Source of the DNA: Protonemura montana | Taxonomy: Eukaryota > Arthropoda > Insecta > Plecoptera > Nemouridae | DNA length: 64,000 nt | NCBI GenBank assembly: GCA_947568835.1 | Contig: OX387604.1 | Location: forward strand, 13,545,076 to 13,609,075 | Direction: 5' to 3' | Part shown: one piece after another, positions 58,090 through 64,000 of the stretch | How positions within the stretch are numbered: the first letter of the stretch is position 1 | Layout of the letters: every line of letters begins with the position of its first letter | Notes under the pieces: generated by a model | What the model was told of the DNA's origin: nothing | The model's input: only the letters and a program-made list of their open reading frames with translations | Databases searched by the model: none | Made by a program: the position numbers and the translations under genes

Positions 58090-58237
58090 TATTATTATGA
58101 ACACTATAACCGTCTCAAAAATTGATGCCCAAACGGGAACTCAAACCCCGATCTCCACCTGTCGCGGGTGTTGCTCTAACCCGTTGAGCTACTTGGACAG
58201 TGGCATTTTGAGACAATTTTAGTGTATTTGGTGAGAA
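58090..58237 (-). mobile_element. tRNA-like SINE unit, copy A
   Basis: On the minus strand: leader ending in TCTCAAAATGCC, A box TAGCTCAACGG (58191-58181), B box GGTTTGAGTTC (58147-58137) with an intact T-arm-like stem (CGGG/CCCG), then a tail TTTTGAGACGGTTATAGTG and ATAATAATAAA. The 33-bp box spacing fits a tRNA head. About 19 bp at the two ends (CACTAAAATTGTCTCAAAA and CACTATAACCGTCTCAAAA) form imperfect inverted repeats. Confidence 0.65.
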
Positions 58238-58363
58238 TGACAGATCTCCAAGGAGTAGAACCAAGAGGTTGTGAAAACTCAGTTACTCTGATTCTAGTGA
58301 CGCTATACCACATCACAACCTGTCAATCTCGAATAACTCCAATTTGACGTTGGATGCGTTGTA

Positions 58364-58669
58364 TTTTTAGATGAAATCTTATTTAAATTGCAAACGCTTG
58401 CAATGCGTGGGGTATTTTATTATTATGAACACTATAACCGTCTCAAAAATTGATGCCCAAAATGACATTCTCATCAAATACACTAAAATCGTCTCAAAAA
58501 GCCTGTGTTCAAGTAGCTCAATGGGTTAGAGCAACACACACGATAGGTGGAGATCGAAGTTCGAGTCCATGTTGGGGCATCAATTTTTGAGACGGTTATA
58601 GTGTTCATAATAATAAAATACCCCGTTCATTGCAAGCATTTGCAATTAAAACAAGATTTCATCTAAAAA
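58364..58669. repeat. 95-bp inverted repeat arms around SINE copy B
   Basis: Arms 58364-58458 and 58575-58669 are nearly identical inverted copies. They run beyond the SINE tail into TTGCAAACGCTTGCAAT-like sequence and TTTTTAGATGAAATCTT. The 116-bp spacer holds the tRNA-like head. Confidence 0.8.
58465..58621 (+). mobile_element. tRNA-like SINE unit, copy B
   Basis: Same unit as copy A in opposite orientation: A box TAGCTCAATGG (58514-58524), D-arm-like stem GCTC/GAGC, B box GTTCGAGTCC (58559-58568), tail ending ATAATAATAAAATACCCC. It is preceded directly by a third, tail-only piece in reverse orientation (58411-58463). The anticodon region is degenerate, so this is not a functional tRNA gene. 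Confidence 0.65.
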
Positions 58670-58682
58670 GGCTGTACATTTT

Positions 58683-58885
58683 TTATGGTGAAGAAGGAAA
58701 GAGAGGGGGAGCGCAACTTACTGGAGAAGAAAATTGGCGTCGCGTGGGGCACTTGTTGTGAACGTTCTATGATTTCTAACTTCACTTAATTCTTGGAAAT
58801 TCTAGAAATTTCTCGACAAGTATACTTTGCATCGCAAATTTTCTTCTGTAAGTTACGCTCCCTCTCTTTTCCCTATTCACCACAA
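58683..58885. mobile_element. 203-bp foldback (MITE-like) element
   Basis: Imperfect inverted arms of about 55-60 bp: GAAAGAGAGGGGGAGCGCAA at left and, inverted, TTACGCTCCCTCTCTTTTCC at right. Ends read approximately TTATGGTGAA / TTCACCACAA. No coding capacity. Adjacent to the SINE cluster. Confidence 0.65.
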
Positions 58886-60787
58886 TCACTAAAATCAAAT
58901 ACATTTGCTTAAAAAAATAACTGAACTAAATATTTATTTTGGGGGCTTCTCCCTAAACATACTCTTTTGTGTGCTTTTCAACATCCCCTCTGCTGTCTTG
59001 ATAAGACTCGAAACTTATCAAATCTTAACCCTCGGCCACCTCCTAACTGCTAAAAAAATTGATTTAGATCAAACCCTGAGGGCCCCCCTTACACAAGTTG
59101 CACAGGGCCACCTAAACAGTAGTTCTGGCTCTGTCTGTTATCAAAGAAAAATCACGATTATGACAGTATTTACCTACATTTGTTGATCTGTAAGCATCAT
59201 TCCATATTATCATATTTTCTTGTAATCATTTGTCACCCTATTTTTGTAAAACACATTTAAATGTCATAGCTTTAAGTCAAGACTACCATGTCAAGTATCC
59301 AATGTGCATTAATATGAAGTGTCAAAATGATATAAATTGTCGATTCGCAAGTTTTTATTAACCCATCGAAAGTTCCTATCAGGTATAAATTATTAAGTTA
59401 TTAATGTCGGTGCTAACATAGCTCAACATAAGTTGTTGAGTAGTTGATAGGCATAGGAATTTGATTACATAAAGAACTGGGAAAGATCTTAGTGTGGATT
59501 TGTTTTGGGGTTCTGAGTACAGCAAAAGGTTTTTTAAATCAGCGTGCAAAATAGCTTCAGAGACATGGTGAGACTCCAGCTTCAGAGAGTGGTAACAGGG
59601 TTTTTGGTTTTTCTGGTGTTTTCACTAGGGAGCTGAGACCAGCAAGCGAAGCTCCTCTTCCGTAATAGTACTCATTGCAAAAGTGGATGAAATTCTTAAG
59701 GAAATTCAATGCTATGAGGTTGAAATGTAACTGTGTGGTGAGGTAGTCACATAAATGTCCTCATGACTGTACAGATATTTACTTTGGTGAGCACATGCTG
59801 TCTTTTTCCAAGGTGCACTAAGTGTCCCATAAGTAACCGATCAAAGCCATCATGACAGACAAAAAACTTGGAAGAGATCTTTGATCGTCATTAAGATTAT
59901 GGGTTATCCCATATTCCTGTGGTAACTAAGTCAAAAAGCTTATCTGCAATCAAGTAATTTGGCCTGGCAAAGTTTTGAAATAGTTTCAAAATAAACAAAT
60001 CAGAGAAAACGTATGTTTGAAAACTTATGCTGAAACTTACGCATATAATTAAAAAATTAGTCATCTCGACTATCTTTGCTAGGAAAAACAGTATATATCT
60101 ACAGCATCGACAAATGATCAGAGAATTCTGTGTGGTTTTTACTGGTGAGTTTGCTACAGCTAATTATTGAATCGCATTCATAAGTCTAAAGGTTTATTTT
60201 CAAAATAAGCAGTTAGCTCAGGATTTTTCTTTCTAGTGTCAAAAAAAAAAAAACAAGCAAAAATTACAACTCTAACAATTATATTTTTCAGACACTCGGT
60301 GAACTTGAAAATTTTAAATAGCAGAATCAACGGATAAACTAGATATTGGGCCATTGCTAAAAAGTTTCGAGAAAAGCCTGTAAAAATCTGCTCCGCCCCT
60401 GATTAAAAGTGCTTTTATGGCAAACGAGGCTTTGTACTTTTGTGGGGTCTGATATGTGGATCCTTTTAGTTATCGGTTCTGTTACAAAATACCACGAACA
60501 TGATTATAAATCTGCCTAAAAAGATGTGGTAAGTTCGGTGATAAGTAGCTATATTTGGGTTTCATCCAAGGATATTGAAATAAGTAAGTGTTTTCCTTGG
60601 CTACATCCTAGTTTCTCTAGACTGTCTTTCCTCCAAATAAATAAGTTCTAATACACATCCCAATCAGACTTTGTTTTACTTGAAAATGATCCAGTGATTG
60701 GTTCTGTGATTTTGGTGTCATTATTTAAAATGTCTCTTAACTAGAGAGGTACTAGTTCACTAAATGCTTATCTGATTTTTAAAATTG
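58886..60787. other. No recognised gene
   Basis: AT-rich. The 93-codon frame at 58905-59186 has no good start or known motif. Confidence 0.5.
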
Positions 60788-61072
60788 TCAGCGGTGAAAA
60801 TCAATATAAAATAGTTTATAATAATAATAATAATAAATGTTCATTTTCCTTAACCAGCGAGCTGGTATGGGCATCGTCCATATACATAATATTACAATAC
60901 ATTTAAAATTCATGTATTCGTCAATAGAATAAAAACAATTTTCAATAAAATACTTTTTTAAAACTGCTCTGAATTTAGTTGCACATTTAATATTTTTAAT
61001 TTCATGAGATAGTCTATTATTTTCAGTTAAAAATCGAACGGTGAGGTATATATACAATGATGATATTGTCAT
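60788..61072 (-). mobile_element. LINE 3' end: last part of ORF2, 3'UTR and (ATT)n tail
   Basis: The minus strand encodes NRLSHEIKNIKCATKFRAVL followed by KKYFIENCFYSIDEYMNF, the extreme C terminus typical of Jockey/CR1-type ORF2 and close to the C terminus of the LINE at 14.1 kb (HCFYTIDK). A short GC-richer 3'UTR and an ATT/TTA microsatellite (about 60820-60836) end the element. It is severely 5'-truncated. Confidence 0.65.
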
Positions 61073-64000
61073 TATTTTGAAGTGTAAAAACAGAGGCTTT
61101 GTACTATCTTTATAGAAAATTCTGGCACACGGATTTCATGCAATTTGTGGGTATTTAGAAAAATTAAGAAAAATAGGTTCCTATATCTACTGGGGGAAAA
61201 AAAAACAGAAAATAGATCTGGGGGTTTAGATGTTTAAGAATTGGAGTGACTTGGCGCACAATTCAAAAAATATATATATACATCAATACCTATTATTTTT
61301 TAGCAAATTTTGCAACTGAGAAAAATAATAGACATAACTTATATTTGTTTCCACGAGTAAGTACTTGAAAGAAATTTATTTTTAGTAAACTTGACTAGGA
61401 CTAGGCTAGTATGACATAAAATTGTACAGGAGGAGGGGGAAGAGCAACGAACCACCCACCTACCCACCCACCCATGATCAATCCACCAGTGCAAGGGATT
61501 AAATTTCAGAGCTAATTTCTCGCATCATTTCCATTCGATCTAGTTTTTCAAATAATGGTTGGACATCCACTGGATTATAACGTCCGTATAAAAATGACCA
61601 AGCCACTAACAAAAATAATAGCCTCTAATTGTTGGTAGCTTTCACAACAAACTAAGACGCTGAAGACCATGTCTCAACCAACCATCATTGCAAATCAACT
61701 AAAAATCAACTAAAAGTCCGTGAAGTTTAATGATGCATAGGAACATCATTCACATTTTATTTATGTTTACCACTGTCCATATTTTAGACGCAGAATACTA
61801 TTCTGAATGTCACAGTGCCCTCTGTGCCATAGTGTCCTTAGTCCTGTAGTGCCCATAGTGACATAGCGCTTATAAGCCCAAAGTAGCCATAGTGCCCATT
61901 GCGCCTTATTGCTCATAGCCATAGTGTCCTTAGTTACGCTGCACTTAAGTGTTCATAGTTGCCAAAGTGCCCATTGCAACATAGTGCCTATAGTCCTATA
62001 GTGATATAATGCCCAAATTTTCCATTGTGCCCAAGTTGCCATAGTGTCCAAAGTTGCCATAGTGCCCATAGTGCCACTCCGGCGCATGAGAAAATAGAAG
62101 AGAAAACTCAAATTGTATTATACAATTCTTTACCTCCGACTTCTTTTAGCTTCACTCAATCAACCTGTAGCCTGAAGGTACTTAATGACAAATGATCTTA
62201 CGCAACCTTTGATAAGCCAATGCCTCGATTTCTGAAAACGAACGCGTCCTACGCAGCCAGCTTTATCCGCTAACATGATTCACACATTTATAAGTGCAGG
62301 ACATTTTCGAGGGTGTATAACCAACGTCAATTTCACGATTTTCTCGATTTTCCGGCATGCTCAGCGCCATGCCATGACAAAATCTCTCTCTTATCGTATT
62401 ACCAGAAAACAGACAGTTTTCAAAACATGTTTAAAGCTCATCACGTATGCACCATTATAAAAAATGTTCTTTGGGTTTGGTAAGGAGATGAAGTTGTCCC
62501 CAGAGATCATCTAAATATACTCTTAATATGGGAATCCAAACCTTCCCTTCTGAATCCACTTAAAGTTGATCTCTATAAATTACTTTACGTTTCTACAGGG
62601 TTGTTCAGAAAATAGCATGGTCTACTCTCGCAACCAAGCGATCAAAGTTTTACGGGTCGTGTACGGATTGCAGAGCGATCGTTCCCTGAGTCACGAGAAC
62701 CGCATTCAGATTCCGTAGCCATCTAAAGAGATGAAAATGACTTTCCTAAAATTTATATTGTTTTTTTAGTCCTTGAAACTAAAAGGTTACAAAGCAGTTC
62801 AAATGTACCAGATTGAAATCCGTTGATGACATCGATTGATCTTTGTAAATAACTTATTGAGCCAAGGATTCTTAACCCATTTGAAGAAAATTCAGTGTTT
62901 AACGAAAAATTGTCTAGAAATCACTGTAATATTCGCGGTAATACTTCGTTCCCTACGTTTATTTTATAGCGAAGTTATTTAAGATCATTGAAGTTATTTT
63001 TTTTAGATTGTTTATAGGGCAGATGACACCAATAATTAGGTTATCCGGTTATTTTTTGTTGAATCACGTCGCATATGCAATTCCAGTATAACGACAGCGT
63101 TCCTCCAATCTGACCTTCACTGATGAACAGACTCACACAATACCCATGACAATACTTAATATAAAAATACCTTATACCATCACCTTAATTTCCTTGGATG
63201 ATCACATTTTGGTTTTTTTTTCTATCAATTACGAATTTTAGTGGAAACAATTTTAGACCAGAATGCAATTAAAAATAAATTCGTTGAAAATGTACGTATT
63301 AAAAGGTAAACATCACGCTTAACTTCCTTAGTTTAAGATATAGAAAACAACAATAATATTGACGTTTGTATTACTACATTCCAAATGACATACCAAATGC
63401 GTAGGGTAAGACTAGCCGAAGGTTTCATAGACCTATCCTACCTTAAAATATTGTATCGCATGAGGTGATGATATCACATAATATTTTTGAAGGGCGAAGA
63501 TGCATTGGCTAGCTATACTCCTTTTTATGGTCGAGTGGTTTTTATTGGTCAAGAAATTCCTCTTTTGATGAAAGAATTTGTTTCATATCAGTTTAGGTAT
63601 CTTTCTTCTTACGAACAAAGGTTAGAAGACATATACTGGCAGTTTTTGCTTTTTATTTGCCAAAAGACATTGCGTGCCTTAGAGCATGTATGATGCAAGA
63701 AGTATGCTCTAAGCCAATAATGATAAGCGAAATTTTCTGATGCATAACGGGTGTCACCTCATTCGATAATTTTATTAATCTGACCATAGACTGAAATAGT
63801 ATGCAATTAAAGGACAGGTACGCATTAATGAGAGGAAATTTACAAGAACCTTCATAGAACGTACGAGGCAATTTGCACCATTCCACACATTTCAAGCCTG
63901 GATACAAGATTTTAAAAACTGTTTAATACTTATATTACGAAATACTGATTAAAAAAAAAATCAATCTAGATAATTTACGCAAGAAGAAGCGACCAATGAT
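61073..64000. other. No recognised gene; repeats only
   Basis: Holds an ACCC microsatellite (61451-61473), the 61.8-62.1 kb minisatellite and a short hairpin with 10-bp arms CTTAGAGCAT/ATGCTCTAAG (63679-63713). Open frames of 60-84 codons have no recognisable motifs. Confidence 0.5.
61812..62077. repeat. Degenerate minisatellite based on GCCATAGTG
   Basis: About 265 bp built from diverged copies of a 9-bp unit (GCCATAGTG, GCCCATAGTG, GTCCTTAGT and similar), 25-30 in all, with the best-preserved copies at the right end. Confidence 0.85.

Noticed and set aside
58501..58575. Possible functional tRNA gene
   Set aside because: A and B boxes are present, but the anticodon and acceptor stems do not pair and the copy belongs to a repeated SINE-like unit.
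61812..62077. CRISPR-like array
   Set aside because: The repeat unit is about 9 bp with no spacers; it is a minisatellite in eukaryotic DNA.

Overview
The window is AT-rich, intron-containing metazoan nuclear DNA, most likely from an invertebrate. Three kinds of evidence support this. It holds pieces of three animal genes with GT-AG introns: RYK/Derailed, KIAA0930 and centrin. It carries Jockey/CR1-like LINE fragments, a P-superfamily DNA transposon, tRNA-derived SINE-like units and foldback elements. It shows no sign of operons or prokaryotic ribosome binding sites. The phylum cannot be fixed from the sequence alone.

Layout. From 1 to 25.8 kb is mostly intron of a minus-strand RYK (Derailed) Wnt-receptor gene. 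The signal-peptide exon is at 25701-25815 and the next WIF-domain exon at 13730-13857, with an intron of about 11.8 kb between them; the rest of the gene should lie beyond position 1. The introns hold a 5'-truncated LINE (about 14.1-14.8 kb), microsatellites and GC-rich hexamer islands. From 25.8 to 44.2 kb is gene-poor. It contains a possible first exon of an unknown plus-strand gene at 29649, a 389-bp foldback element (31995-32383), an unrecognised 275-codon frame broken by one TGA on the minus strand (33039-33863), a possible second SINE (about 36.3 kb) and a decayed reverse-transcriptase fragment (41.8-42.4 kb). A P element with 35-bp inverted repeats and a 7-8 bp target duplication occupies 44190-47430. 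Its transposase lacks the N-terminal THAP region and carries two frameshifts and a stop, so it is dead.

From 47.9 to 54.3 kb is the minus-strand KIAA0930 homologue: eight supported coding exons covering nearly the whole protein, plus one candidate cassette exon. The P element sits at its 3' edge. A 706-bp gap separates its start codon from the divergent plus-strand centrin gene (54992-57612, four exons, complete), so the two probably share a promoter region. From 57.8 to 64 kb no gene was recognised. This part holds a cluster of tRNA-like SINEs in inverted arrangement, a second foldback element, a LINE 3' end with an ATT tail (60.8-61.1 kb) and a degenerate 9-bp minisatellite (61.8-62.1 kb).

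The genes have no evident joint pathway: centrin is a centriole and basal-body protein, RYK is a Wnt co-receptor, and KIAA0930 is a conserved protein of unknown function. I saw no CRISPR array, rRNA gene, intact tRNA gene or prokaryotic-type gene cluster.
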